Assembly: GCA_002840735.1 (NCBI GenBank)
Contig: PHBY01000011.1
Coordinates: 58,009 to 122,008, forward strand
Source: Chloroflexi bacterium HGW-Chloroflexi-2
GTDB lineage: Bacteria > Chloroflexota > Anaerolineae > Anaerolineales > Anaerolineaceae
DNA: 64,000 nt
Reading direction: 5' to 3'
In this document: positions 9,539-18,407 of the stretch, piece after piece
Position numbering within the stretch: position 1 is the first letter of the stretch
Layout of the letters: every line of letters begins with the position of its first letter
Notes under the pieces: model-generated
Seen by the model: the letters and a program-made list of their open reading frames with translations, nothing else
Told to the model about the DNA's origin: nothing
Databases searched by the model: none
Translations under genes and position numbers: made by a program

Positions 9539-9675
9539 GCTTGCTCCGATTTATTGAGATGATACTAATTTTCCTATTAAAAAAATTTAAGGAACGATAA
9601 GATAAATAGGTGGATAAAAAGGAAATGAAAATTTCCTTTAAATATCAAAAATAAATTTTCTGTTAGCTTAAATTA

Positions 9676-10578
9676 TTACGTGTATTCAATTATATGTCTA
9701 GATAAATTACTTGGAAAGCCAACAGGTTCTATATCAAATTTTAAAGAAGGCTCAACAATAGTACTGGCGTTGTGAATTCTGAATGAAATTTGCCATCCTT
9801 TGTCGAATGTCATTAATAATGTTGTATCAGAATTCTCCTTCATAGATATTTCTATTAATCGATTAGGTATTGGAAGCTTTGGTCCCCAATTCAAATTTCC
9901 ATAAAGATTAAATGAAATAATTGTGACAGAACCATTTTCTTTTATAATTTTGTAAAAGTCATAAGCCCCTAATAAATACTTAAGGATTCCATTGGCTAGT
10001 TGGAATGGATCTCGTAGGTAGAGATTGGTCATCTCTTTTGAAAAAGCACTTAGGATGGGCTCGTAATACTTTGATTTTTTATTTGGAATATCTCTCCATT
10101 TAATGCCTTTTGTTTTTAATTCGCGTAATTCTGTAAATATCGGAGTTATATTTTCAAAATATTCTTTGGAACAATCCATTTCGAACCAATCTCTACCAAA
10201 ATTTATTGATTCTGACAATCTGGAATGTTTTACTGCATAATGTCTATTTTTCGCCGAAATTCCTATCTCAGTTTGAGATGAATTATTTTTAATCAAAATA
10301 TCTCTTACATCTCCAGATTTACCAGTTTGATCAGATTGTATTTGAATTTCTAAATAATCGTTATTAAAAAAATTATCTTTTGAAATCAAGAATTCAATAG
10401 ATGCTTTTGATGCTCGATAAATCTTTCGCTTTTCATCTTCTGACATTTTATTGAAACATTCTTTCGCGACTTGCATGGATGAATTTTCGAAGATTTTTAT
10501 TGGGATTGAATTCATTATTTGCGAAGCTATGCCATATTCAAATGCACGTCCCATGTCATATTGATTCATTCTTGTCAT
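9676..10578 (-). CDS. HaeIII-family type II restriction endonuclease
   Basis: This 300-residue protein resembles the HaeIII restriction endonuclease family. Visible family features are the N-terminal GRAFEYGIASQI, the central SGDVRDILI, and EIGISAKNRHYAVKHSRLS followed by FGRDWF; the acidic and Lys residues (Asp..Glu-x-Ser-x-Lys) probably form the nuclease centre. The ATG overlaps the stop of the methyltransferase gene by ATGA, so the two are translationally coupled with the methyltransferase made first. The family prototype cuts GGCC, but the partner here is an adenine methyltransferase, so the site may differ. The gene is markedly AT-rich compared with both flanks, a sign of transfer. Confidence 0.75.
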   Translation of the reverse strand: MTRMNQYDMGRAFEYGIASQIMNSIPIKIFENSSMQVAKECFNKMSEDEKRKIYRASKASIEFLISKDNFFNNDYLEIQIQSDQTGKSGDVRDILIKNNSSQTEIGISAKNRHYAVKHSRLSESINFGRDWFEMDCSKEYFENITPIFTELRELKTKGIKWRDIPNKKSKYYEPILSAFSKEMTNLYLRDPFQLANGILKYLLGAYDFYKIIKENGSVTIISFNLYGNLNWGPKLPIPNRLIEISMKENSDTTLLMTFDKGWQISFRIHNASTIVEPSLKFDIEPVGFPSNLSRHIIEYT

Positions 10579-11447
10579 GATAATAAATCCTTACTTAAAA
10601 TCAATATTTCATTTGAACTTTTATTTTTTGACATCCCATAAACCCATTCAATAGAAATTATTGTAAAACTACTGTATAGGTCTCTAATTTCCTGGCAATC
10701 GTTATAAGACATTATCCATCTTTCTTTATCTTGTAAAATTTTTGCTAACTCTTCATGATCAAAATCCTTGTGTGTATTTCCTTTAACCCCATAAAGAGCC
10801 TGACCGTTCAAATAAGGTGGATCCAAATAACAAAAAGCATCCTTATGTTTATTAATTGTTTCTTTATAATCTAAGTTTTCAACATAAAAATTCTTTACAT
10901 TAAAGTGTTTTAGTCTATCGATTGATGAAATAGTAAATCTTGGATGTCCTGGCGACATACCACCTGACATTGTTGTCCCTGAAAACGAAGATCTATTTAA
11001 AACAAAAAATGCAGCCCCTCTTTCAATTGGATCTTTTATGTGAAGAAGTTTTTTTTGTAATTTATAGAACTCTTTTTTTTCTAAAGGAAAGTATGACTTT
11101 ACGATGTTTATTAATTCTTCTTTATGTGTGATTAATGACTTCCAAAAATCAGTCAGTGGTTCAAATATATCCGAACCATAAACCGTCATTCTAGTTGTGC
11201 ATGCTAATTCTATTGACGCTCCTCCTAAAAATGGAGAACATAAGGTAGTTTCATCTTCAGGAATTAACGACAAGATTGATTTAATGGCGCGATTCTTTCC
11301 TCCGGGATACCTTAAAGGCGATTTTGGATATTTCTTTGGCAATTCTACGAAAGAATCCAGATCACTTAATAGATAATCTTGTTTGTAATTTAGATATGAA
11401 TTTACAACCTCTGAGATTTTCTTCTTAGTATTAACCAATACAGACAC
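10575..11447 (-). CDS. DNA adenine-N6 methyltransferase, Dam/D12 class
   Basis: This 290-residue protein has the D12-class layout: SPLRYPGGKNRAIKSIL (motifs X and I, SAM binding) near residues 42-58, FLGGASIEL (motif II), and CYLDPPYLNG (motif IV, DPPY catalytic) near residue 207. It should methylate adenine N6 and protect DNA from the coupled endonuclease. The start at 11447 is GTG with a weak ribosome-binding site; a TTG nine bases later has better AGGTG spacing. Composition is AT-rich like its partner. Paired with a HaeIII-like nuclease, it makes an unusual combination, because HaeIII's own methyltransferase modifies cytosine. Confidence 0.88.
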   Translation of the reverse strand: MSVLVNTKKKISEVVNSYLNYKQDYLLSDLDSFVELPKKYPKSPLRYPGGKNRAIKSILSLIPEDETTLCSPFLGGASIELACTTRMTVYGSDIFEPLTDFWKSLITHKEELINIVKSYFPLEKKEFYKLQKKLLHIKDPIERGAAFFVLNRSSFSGTTMSGGMSPGHPRFTISSIDRLKHFNVKNFYVENLDYKETINKHKDAFCYLDPPYLNGQALYGVKGNTHKDFDHEELAKILQDKERWIMSYNDCQEIRDLYSSFTIISIEWVYGMSKNKSSNEILILSKDLLS

Positions 11448-11685
11448 CTATTTTTTCGTAAAAAATATATTCTCATAATGAAATTATTTTAGAAAATATT
11501 TTTTATTAATTATATCATTTTATATTTCAGATTTTTAGAAACTCTATATTCAAAACTTGAGAAAAATAAATTTTTTCAATGGGATACTAATCTTTTGACC
11601 AGGAAAAAACCCCTTCCTCAGTTGAGGAAAAATTTGACCTGCCAAGCAGCGCAATTACATTATGCTTGTGTTACAACTTTAGACA

Positions 11686-11705
11686 GGAGCGGTGCTCCCT
11701 TTTTT
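11686..11705 (+). terminator. Small terminator-like hairpin in the leader of the MFS gene
   Basis: GGAGC-GGT-GCTCC is followed directly by CTTTTTTATT. No gene on the plus strand precedes it; it lies after a possible promoter (TTGACC at 11634) and before the ribosome-binding site AGGAG at 11717. This is the layout of a transcription attenuator. The stem is only 5 bp, so the call is tentative. Confidence 0.45.
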
Positions 11706-11729
11706 ATTAAAACTTCAGGAGAACACAAC

Positions 11730-13013
11730 TTGAAACGAATTTCCAAAGTCATGAACCTCTTTCCGCGCACATTGCAGCTGTTTATGACAGGCATGATTTT
11801 AGCTAATATTGCTGCCATGATGTATGACCCATTACTGCCTTTGTACCTCCAACATCTGGGGGCAGATGTGCGCCAGGTGGGTTTGTTTTTTACGATTGCA
11901 GCGGTTTTGCCCTTGTTGTTTCAGATCTTCGGTGGCTGGATATCTGATTCCATTGGGCGATTGAAGGCAGTCGCGATTGGAAGTGTTGCCAATATGTTCA
12001 CCTTTGTGATCTTTCTTCTGGCGCCCAGCTGGGAATGGGGTCTGTTGGCGATGGCAACTGGAGCGATTGGGCGCTCCTTTGTGGCACCCAGTTTCCGGGC
12101 ATATATTGCGGAACAATCCTCCGAAAATAATCGCGGGAAAATTTATGGCATCGCTGATTCTGTTTTTGCGGTGGTAGGTGTGTTGGGACCACCATTGGGT
12201 GGATTTTTATCCGACCGCTATGGATATAGCATGATGTTCATTGTCGCTGCTGGCTTTTTCACGCTGGCAACCATTCTGCGAATTGGCATGGCAATTCATT
12301 ATGATAAAGAGCCGGAGATTGTTACAACACCAACCTCAAAAGAACCTGCGCCCAGCCGCGAAAAACCCAGCTTTTGCAACCTGAAATCGAGTGTTGGCGC
12401 GATGCTGGTGTTGCTGGCAAGTGGTGGTGTAGCTACCTGGATATTGATCACAGATGGGATCATTGATATCAACTTCAATATGGTCGGGCAATTGTTTCCC
12501 ATCTTTATGAACAACGAAGTGGAAATCACTAATACCCAGATCGGTGTTCTGAATTCAATGTCTTCCATTGTTACCATGGCACTGATGACCTTCACTGGTT
12601 GGCTTTCCGACCGAAAGGGTGAACGACATGCGATTGTTGCTGGTATGGGAATGTTTTCTGCTTCCATGATTGTTTTTATCACCAGTAGAAATTTTGCCTC
12701 CATGTCGATTGCGTATATCATGTTTGGGATGGGTCAGGCGTTGATGGGACCAGCCTATAGTTCCTTAATTTCCAAGGCGGTGCCTGAAAAATTGCGTGGC
12801 CTGGCATTTGGTCTTTTCTCAACCAGTGTAGGCGTGGTGGCGTTACCTGCTCCGTTTATCGGTGCCTGGTTATACGAGAGCTTTAATCCGCAGTTACCCT
12901 TCATTCTGCCTGCTATTGCCTTGCTGGTAGCGATGCCAATCGCCTGGAGAAAATTTCGGATGCCCAAACAAATCGAGGAGATTCCCGTCGCAATTCCAGC
13001 GCCGACAGATTGA
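11730..13013 (+). CDS. MFS transporter, drug-exporter type
   Basis: The 427-residue hydrophobic protein has 12 predicted membrane segments in two halves. The cytoplasmic loop GWISDSIGRLKAVAIG between segments 2 and 3, and GWLSDRKGERHAIVAG in the second half, are the GxxxDxxGRR-type MFS signatures. The open frame extends upstream to 11595, but TTG at 11730 is chosen because AGGAG lies 8 nt before it; an ATG at 11751 is also possible. Family members export drugs or metabolites. The leader carries a terminator-like hairpin, hinting at inducible expression. The substrate cannot be told from sequence. Confidence 0.85.
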   Translation: MKRISKVMNLFPRTLQLFMTGMILANIAAMMYDPLLPLYLQHLGADVRQVGLFFTIAAVLPLLFQIFGGWISDSIGRLKAVAIGSVANMFTFVIFLLAPSWEWGLLAMATGAIGRSFVAPSFRAYIAEQSSENNRGKIYGIADSVFAVVGVLGPPLGGFLSDRYGYSMMFIVAAGFFTLATILRIGMAIHYDKEPEIVTTPTSKEPAPSREKPSFCNLKSSVGAMLVLLASGGVATWILITDGIIDINFNMVGQLFPIFMNNEVEITNTQIGVLNSMSSIVTMALMTFTGWLSDRKGERHAIVAGMGMFSASMIVFITSRNFASMSIAYIMFGMGQALMGPAYSSLISKAVPEKLRGLAFGLFSTSVGVVALPAPFIGAWLYESFNPQLPFILPAIALLVAMPIAWRKFRMPKQIEEIPVAIPAPTD

Positions 13014-13181
13014 GTGAAATGAAAACCTGGCCAAATGACCAGAACAAAAGCTAGACAAAGCGCTATTGGAATTGAGACCTTTGTATGGGGTAATCAAAGC
13101 ACAACGCCAGTAGAATAGTCATTATAAGAGTAATATGCAGTTTTCGGTGGTGCCCTCCCTCATCTCCACCGATGAAGACCA

Positions 13182-13209
13182 ACTGGTGCGCTCAAAAAGG
13201 CGCACCAGT
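13182..13209 (+). terminator. Intrinsic terminator downstream of the MFS gene
   Basis: A 10-bp perfect stem, ACTGGTGCGC (13182-13191) and GCGCACCAGT (13200-13209), with loop TCAAAAAG, is followed by GTTTGTT. It lies inside the upstream extension of the next open frame, which argues that the next gene starts after it. The stretch 13014-13181 before it holds no recognised gene. Confidence 0.75.
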
Positions 13210-13291
13210 GTTTGTTAATAATCATTTGGCATTTTTACTTAAAAAATGGCATAATCAGTACAATCATTCAAACATTATCTTTGAGAACCCA

Positions 13292-14320
13292 ATGGATCTT
13301 CTTTTCCACCATTCTTACAACCTGGATTTACTTAACCTGCTGAATATTGTAGGTGTTGATTCGCCGTATAAGACTCTTTATCCACAGATTTATTCAGAAT
13401 TTGGGCAGCCGTTGAGTCTCGCATCTCAGGAAATACTGAAACAGGTTTCGGCAGCCTTGGGGAGCGCATTAATCAGCCCTGCGATTGCATTTGTGCTTTC
13501 CATCATTCCTCAATTTGATAAAGCCCCGTTGTTAGATTTAATGCTGGATCAGGAAGGATTTCTGGCAGCCCTCGAACAAAATGAGCCACGATTATTGTCT
13601 CAAAAAGATCAATTATTTATTTTATTCCAGGTGTTGGCACCCGTTATCCAGGAGATTGAATTATTAGGGTTCCGCGAATATTGGTTATCTGAATTTTATC
13701 CCGTTGTTGAAGAGCGGGTGGATCAGATGGATGACTCTCTGTTTCGTTTGAACTTTATGGAAGGCGTCAATCGCTTTTTCAAGCAGGAGAATCTTCCGGA
13801 GGAAGTAAACATATTCCTGAGTGCTTTCAATGCGCATCATGGTGTACGTTTGACCAGGCATAATTCTATGCTGGATATTTCCTTCAGCGATCAAAAGATA
13901 TTGGATTTTTCGCTGCATGAAGTTATACAATCTGCCGTGACAAACCTTGGAATCCCAGATCTCCTCCACCCACTGGTAGAAGACCCATTCATCCGACTGG
14001 CTTTTGAAAAAAGTAAATCTGTTACGGCGATCGAAGAAATTGAAACCTATATTCAGGAAAATATCGTTGAAGCCTGCAAAGTGTATCTACTTTACAAACA
14101 TGGGTTTTTGCCTGATCCATATAGTTACTTACAGTCCCACCAACAAGGAGCTTTCATATTAGCTGTGATTATTTTAGACTTTCTGGAGTGGAATCCAAAT
14201 AGTGCTGATACACTGACAACAGCTATGAAGTCCTGGATGGATCAGCAGCCTGTGGGAAATTTGATGATGCTCTATCAACAGGCAATGCAACGCGCTGGCA
14301 AAGAAATCGGGGATTCATAA
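13292..14320 (+). CDS. Hypothetical protein, coupled to LCP lipoprotein gene
   Basis: I do not recognise this 342-residue protein. The frame is open from 13172, but that part contains a terminator, so the ATG at 13292 (protein begins MDLLFHHSYN) is chosen. It is mostly helical, with hydrophobic patches (SAALGSALISPAIAFVLS near residue 55; FILAVIILDFLEW near residue 290) but no clear signal peptide, so it may be cytoplasmic or membrane-associated. Its TAA stop overlaps the ATG of the LCP gene (TAATG), which suggests co-expression with the two cell-envelope genes downstream. Confidence 0.7.
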   Translation: MDLLFHHSYNLDLLNLLNIVGVDSPYKTLYPQIYSEFGQPLSLASQEILKQVSAALGSALISPAIAFVLSIIPQFDKAPLLDLMLDQEGFLAALEQNEPRLLSQKDQLFILFQVLAPVIQEIELLGFREYWLSEFYPVVEERVDQMDDSLFRLNFMEGVNRFFKQENLPEEVNIFLSAFNAHHGVRLTRHNSMLDISFSDQKILDFSLHEVIQSAVTNLGIPDLLHPLVEDPFIRLAFEKSKSVTAIEEIETYIQENIVEACKVYLLYKHGFLPDPYSYLQSHQQGAFILAVIILDFLEWNPNSADTLTTAMKSWMDQQPVGNLMMLYQQAMQRAGKEIGDS

Positions 14321-15600
14321 TGGAAAATCAGGGAAAGTGGGGAAAAAACCCGGAAGAAAAATCCAAATCTTTCACAATGCGATTGATGCTTCTGTTTTTG
14401 CTTGTATGGGCACTGGTTTTGGGTAGTTGTGTGCAACAACCGCAGACTTCGCCAAACAATCCCCTGGTGACAGCCAGTGCGACGCCCAGTCCAATCCCAA
14501 TGCCTACCCTGGAAAATACGCGCGAGATCGTGGTAGGCAGACAGCCCAGGGTGAATTATCCCACACCAAAGATTGCACCAGCCACTGCCATTCCGGCACC
14601 TGTCTCAGGATTGACCATTCCGGATGAGGTGCGCCTGATCGTTTTGCTGGGATCCGATAATGATGCCCCATTTGTCAGCCGCACAAACGCAGTCATGCTG
14701 GCTTTTTATCATCCCCGTCTGGCAAAAGTTGCCTTGCTTTCTCTGCCACCGGAAATGTTTGTTTACATCCCGGGTTACACCATGCAGCGCATTGGAGTAG
14801 CCTACGCGGTGGGTGGTTTTGAGATGATGGCAGACACGATTGAATACAATATCGGCATGCGACCCGATGAGTATGTTCTGGTACACCAGGATGATTTTTC
14901 ATGGTTTGTGGATGAACTCAAGGGTCTGGATGTGGATGTTTTTCGGAATTATTATGACAATTGTGGAGGTATACCAGCGGGAAGTGTACATTTGAGTGGA
15001 GACGATGTTTTCTGTTACATCAGTTTTCGGGAAGGTTCGGATATTCGCGACCAGGCAGTTCGCCAACAGCAGGTCGTTTTCCAGCTTTTCCAAAGCATGG
15101 CAAGAGGTGGCAAGTTGATTGAGTTGTCAGAGTTGTATTACACCTATCGCAATACAGTCCAGACCAATCTAACCCTGCCCTTATTGCTGGAATATGTTCC
15201 GCTCGGTATTCGCCTGGGTCAACCAGATCGATTTGGTTTCTTTCAGTTCAATATTGGGGATTTCATTCCCTGGCAGCTCCCCGGTGATGTCACCCCAACC
15301 GTATTGCTGCCAAGACCAGAACGAATATTAATGAAGGTACAGGATGCGCTTGATTTCACCACCATTGCAGTGCAATCCTCCGATCTGATCATGACACTTG
15401 AGTATGCGATGACCATTTCACCCACGCCTACCAGTACGTATACGCCTTCCTTAACGCCAACCCAAACCATCACACCGACTGCCACCCCGACTATTTATAC
15501 TGCTACCATCACACCTGGGGGACCAACATTAACACCGAGCAGCACACTGGAAGGTTACCCGGCGCAAAACACCCCGCAACCAACAAACGGATATCCTTAA
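14320..15600 (+). CDS. LytR-CpsA-Psr (LCP) family lipoprotein with Thr/Pro-rich tail
   Basis: The 426-residue protein has a short cytoplasmic N-terminus, a hydrophobic signal ending in LGSC (likely lipobox, Cys about residue 37), and an LCP domain at about residues 100-270: VLLGSDNDAPFVSRTNAVML, KVALLSLPPEMFVYIPG, and FEMMADTIEYNIGM. LCP proteins transfer undecaprenyl-pyrophosphate-linked glycopolymers to the cell wall or other acceptors. From residue 360 comes a low-complexity tail of Thr, Pro and Ser that ends in GYP, probably an extended surface stalk. The adjacent transglycosylase gene has a similar tail. Confidence 0.85.
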   Translation: MENQGKWGKNPEEKSKSFTMRLMLLFLLVWALVLGSCVQQPQTSPNNPLVTASATPSPIPMPTLENTREIVVGRQPRVNYPTPKIAPATAIPAPVSGLTIPDEVRLIVLLGSDNDAPFVSRTNAVMLAFYHPRLAKVALLSLPPEMFVYIPGYTMQRIGVAYAVGGFEMMADTIEYNIGMRPDEYVLVHQDDFSWFVDELKGLDVDVFRNYYDNCGGIPAGSVHLSGDDVFCYISFREGSDIRDQAVRQQQVVFQLFQSMARGGKLIELSELYYTYRNTVQTNLTLPLLLEYVPLGIRLGQPDRFGFFQFNIGDFIPWQLPGDVTPTVLLPRPERILMKVQDALDFTTIAVQSSDLIMTLEYAMTISPTPTSTYTPSLTPTQTITPTATPTIYTATITPGGPTLTPSSTLEGYPAQNTPQPTNGYP

Positions 15601-15751
15601 AGTAGGCTAATCATTTTGCATTAATTTATGCACTAACTGTTTTAATTCGGCACGGTTTATGCTACACTATTGCATAGAAGTTTTTCTTCTGAGTATTTCT
15701 TGTATTTAATTTTTTACGAGGGTTCCTTATTAAAGGAAGGTTATTGATCAA

Positions 15752-17662
15752 GTGAACCGCTTTTTGTTGGGATTGCTGTTACTACTTCTGTCGGTTGGCG
15801 TGTTGGGCGGATTTTCGCTTTGGCCATCTGTTGCCCATGCTGAAAATCAACCAGGTGAAGAAGAAGAATACCAGCGTATAACAAACATTGTGGTTGAGTA
15901 TGTTGCCCATGAATGGTGGTTGGTGCGCTGGAAAGAAAATGAAATTACCTGTCGTTTCCTGGTTGAACACACCGGCTGGCCAACCGCGGATGAAGTTGAA
16001 ACCTGGTGCGGTAAGACCAAAGCGCAGGAGTGGTTAAAAGCGAAACCATGCACACAGGTGGAAGAAGGTGGCGATGTTTCCCAATGTCCTGGAGCATATT
16101 TGAGTTATTTTCAATCATATCCGGGTGAACGAAGTATTGAAGTGGAATTGCCACTTCCCCAGGTCTGGTTAGCCATTTCGAATTGTGAACAAACCTCCCC
16201 AGAAAACACTTGCACCAGTTTGCCCAATTTGCAATTTATTGGGGAAGAATTGCTGGCAAACGAATTCATCATTCGCATTCAGGGCACGATTGATGGACAA
16301 CCTTTCAGCTGTCCAGCAGATATGTGCGATTTACCGCTCTGGCCGACCGGCAGAAACGGCGTTGAAGTGGAATTCTGGGCAGATTCATCTTTTGGGGATT
16401 CGAGTGAAGTGTTTAGCGCGTTGGTGCGTGTGCAACCCTGGGGTGATTTTACCAATCCGGAAGGAAAAACCACAGATCAGCACCTTTGGTATGTGGACGT
16501 GATTTCAAGCCAATGGCGTGGATCAACCACTGCCAGTTGTTCTGAAACCTGGCAGGTTTTTCCGGAAATTGGCGGACCACCACCCTGGTTATTGACCCCT
16601 GATAATGCTGATGCTCTATATACCAATGTTTCCTTTTATTATCTGGCCGGGATGTTAATCTCATCCGGGCAGGTGGATGCAAGTTTTTGTCCTGACAACG
16701 GTTTAAACCGCGATCTAATTGCAAATGCCTGTGGAATCCAGGAAGCTTATTCGCAAGTAGTGGAATGGCAGAATATATTCAACGACGAAATATTGGCCGC
16801 CGCGAATGAATCGGGTGTACCTGCACAACTGTTGAAAAATGTATTCAGCCGGGAAAGTCAGTTTTGGCCTGGCATCTACAGTAATTACCGGGAAGCCGGT
16901 CTGGGTCAAATGACCGATAATGGTGCTGATACGGTACTGCTCTGGAATCCAAGTTTCTTCCATCAATTTTGTCCATTGGTTCTCAGTCAGGAGCGTTGTG
17001 ATCTTGGTTTTGGTAATATTTCCAAAGATGAACAGGCAATGATGCGGGGAGCACTGGTTACGAAAGTAAATTCAACCTGCCCGGACTGCCCGGTAGGGAT
17101 TGATCTTTCACAGGCAAATTTCTCAGTACGAATCTTTGCTGAGGGATTGAAAGCCAATTGCGAGCAGGTAGGCAAGATTATCCGCAACACAACCAGCAAA
17201 GATCCAGGTAAAGTCAGTAATTATGAAGATCTCTGGCGTTTCACCCTGGTAAATTACAATGCCGGTTCAGGCTGTTTGAGTAATGCCATGCAGTTGGCTT
17301 ACCGGCAATTCGGATACTTTACCTGGGAAAATGTTTCCAGTAAATTGGAACCTGCCTGTATTGGAGCAATTGAGTATGTGGAGGATATAACAGTCATTGC
17401 CAGCGGTCTGGAACCAACGCCCACCAGTTGGGTTCAGTTTGCCACACCGAATCTAGCTCAATTAACAATGATGGCTGCCATGGCTACAGCCACCCCCACC
17501 TTCTTCCTGCCAGAACCAACCCAAACACCGACTCCAACATCTGTAAGTGGAACCCCCCAGCCTACCGCAACCCTGGAAATTTATCCGGTGTATCCAACTG
17601 TTGGCGAGACTGGTTATCCTGAATGGCCCACACCGGGACCAACCGATTCAAATTATCCTTAG
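15752..17662 (+). CDS. Secreted lytic-transglycosylase-like protein with Thr/Pro-rich tail
   Basis: The 636-residue protein starts at GTG with AGGAAGG upstream and has a signal peptide (FLLGLLLLLLSVGVLGGFSL, cleavage after SVAHA). Residues 30-320 form a Cys-rich region of unknown fold. Residues 345-540 look like an SLT transglycosylase domain: ANESGVPAQLLKNVFSRESQFWPG contains the catalytic-type Glu, then REAGLGQMTDNGADT and FTLVNYNAGSGC. It would cleave peptidoglycan or act on a related polymer. The C-terminus is a Thr/Pro-rich stalk ending NYP, like the preceding LCP protein, so the two probably work at the same surface site. Confidence 0.75.
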   Translation: MNRFLLGLLLLLLSVGVLGGFSLWPSVAHAENQPGEEEEYQRITNIVVEYVAHEWWLVRWKENEITCRFLVEHTGWPTADEVETWCGKTKAQEWLKAKPCTQVEEGGDVSQCPGAYLSYFQSYPGERSIEVELPLPQVWLAISNCEQTSPENTCTSLPNLQFIGEELLANEFIIRIQGTIDGQPFSCPADMCDLPLWPTGRNGVEVEFWADSSFGDSSEVFSALVRVQPWGDFTNPEGKTTDQHLWYVDVISSQWRGSTTASCSETWQVFPEIGGPPPWLLTPDNADALYTNVSFYYLAGMLISSGQVDASFCPDNGLNRDLIANACGIQEAYSQVVEWQNIFNDEILAAANESGVPAQLLKNVFSRESQFWPGIYSNYREAGLGQMTDNGADTVLLWNPSFFHQFCPLVLSQERCDLGFGNISKDEQAMMRGALVTKVNSTCPDCPVGIDLSQANFSVRIFAEGLKANCEQVGKIIRNTTSKDPGKVSNYEDLWRFTLVNYNAGSGCLSNAMQLAYRQFGYFTWENVSSKLEPACIGAIEYVEDITVIASGLEPTPTSWVQFATPNLAQLTMMAAMATATPTFFLPEPTQTPTPTSVSGTPQPTATLEIYPVYPTVGETGYPEWPTPGPTDSNYP

Positions 17663-17762
17663 AACTATTTTTCAAATTGACCAATTTTCTTTGTATAATC
17701 TTTTTCAGTCTGTTTTCAGGCAGACATGAAAGATCAATTATAATTTGCACACAGGAGGCTAT

Positions 17763-18401
17763 ATGTTTAATCCATTCAAACGCAAAGAAGATGAACAAAA
17801 AATGAAAGAGTCAGGTCGAATGCCTCCTGGCCAATCCCTTACACAACGTTTCCCTGTATTGCATTATGGACCTATTCCCAGCGTTGATCTTTCCACTTGG
17901 ACATTTAAACTCTGGGGGTTGGTGGAAGAGCCATCAACGCTCACCTGGGAGGAATTTAACCAGTTACCACGCACAAAAATACAGATGGATTTACATTGTG
18001 TGACTCGTTGGAGTATGTTTGATACGGAGTGGGAAGGTGTGTTGGTGAGAAGTATCATTGAAAAAGGCTTATTGAAGATAAAACCTGAAGCGAAGTATGT
18101 GGTTCAACATGCTGAATATGGATATACCACCAACCTGCCATTGTCTGTCATGATGCAGGATAATTTTTTACTGGCTACCCATTACAATGGTTCCCCTTTA
18201 ACGCCTGAGCATGGATATCCACTACGTGGTGTGGTAGGAGCCATTCCCGGACGTGATGATCTGGATACTCCATATTTATGGAAGGGAGCTAAATGGATTC
18301 GAGGTCTGGAATTCTTATCTGAGGATCGCCAGGGCTTTTGGGAACAAGCAGGTTATCATAATGATGCGGATATCTGGAAAGAACAGCGCACGCAGTGGTA
18401 A
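17763..18401 (+). CDS. Sulfite-oxidase-fold molybdopterin-dependent oxidoreductase
   Basis: The 212-residue protein is a stand-alone molybdopterin domain of the sulfite oxidase/YedY family. LHCVTRW carries the Cys that ligates molybdenum, and HGYPLRGVVGAIPGR resembles the cofactor-binding loop near the C-terminus. It lacks the dimerisation domain of true sulfite oxidases and any Tat signal, so it appears cytoplasmic. The ATG at 17763 is chosen because AGGAGG lies 4 nt upstream; the open frame extends a further 18 nt. A TATAAT at 17694-17699 is a possible -10 site. The substrate is unknown. Confidence 0.85.
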   Translation: MFNPFKRKEDEQKMKESGRMPPGQSLTQRFPVLHYGPIPSVDLSTWTFKLWGLVEEPSTLTWEEFNQLPRTKIQMDLHCVTRWSMFDTEWEGVLVRSIIEKGLLKIKPEAKYVVQHAEYGYTTNLPLSVMMQDNFLLATHYNGSPLTPEHGYPLRGVVGAIPGRDDLDTPYLWKGAKWIRGLEFLSEDRQGFWEQAGYHNDADIWKEQRTQW

Positions 18402-18407
18402 AATTTT

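Larger units (their letters stand above)
9318..9675. other. Intergenic region between restriction endonuclease and BMP operon
   Basis: This 358-bp gap holds the BMP operon promoter (9413-9442), the long hairpin at 9501-9538, and an AT-rich stretch (9541-9675) that belongs compositionally to the restriction-modification island. I see no convincing gene in it. Confidence 0.6.

Noticed and set aside
13138..13182. CTCATCTCCACC followed by a terminator resembles the 3' end of tmRNA.
   Set aside because: The MFS gene ends only about 150 bp upstream, there is no tag-coding frame or 5' tRNA-like half, and no TTCGA-type T arm fits. At most it is a fragment.
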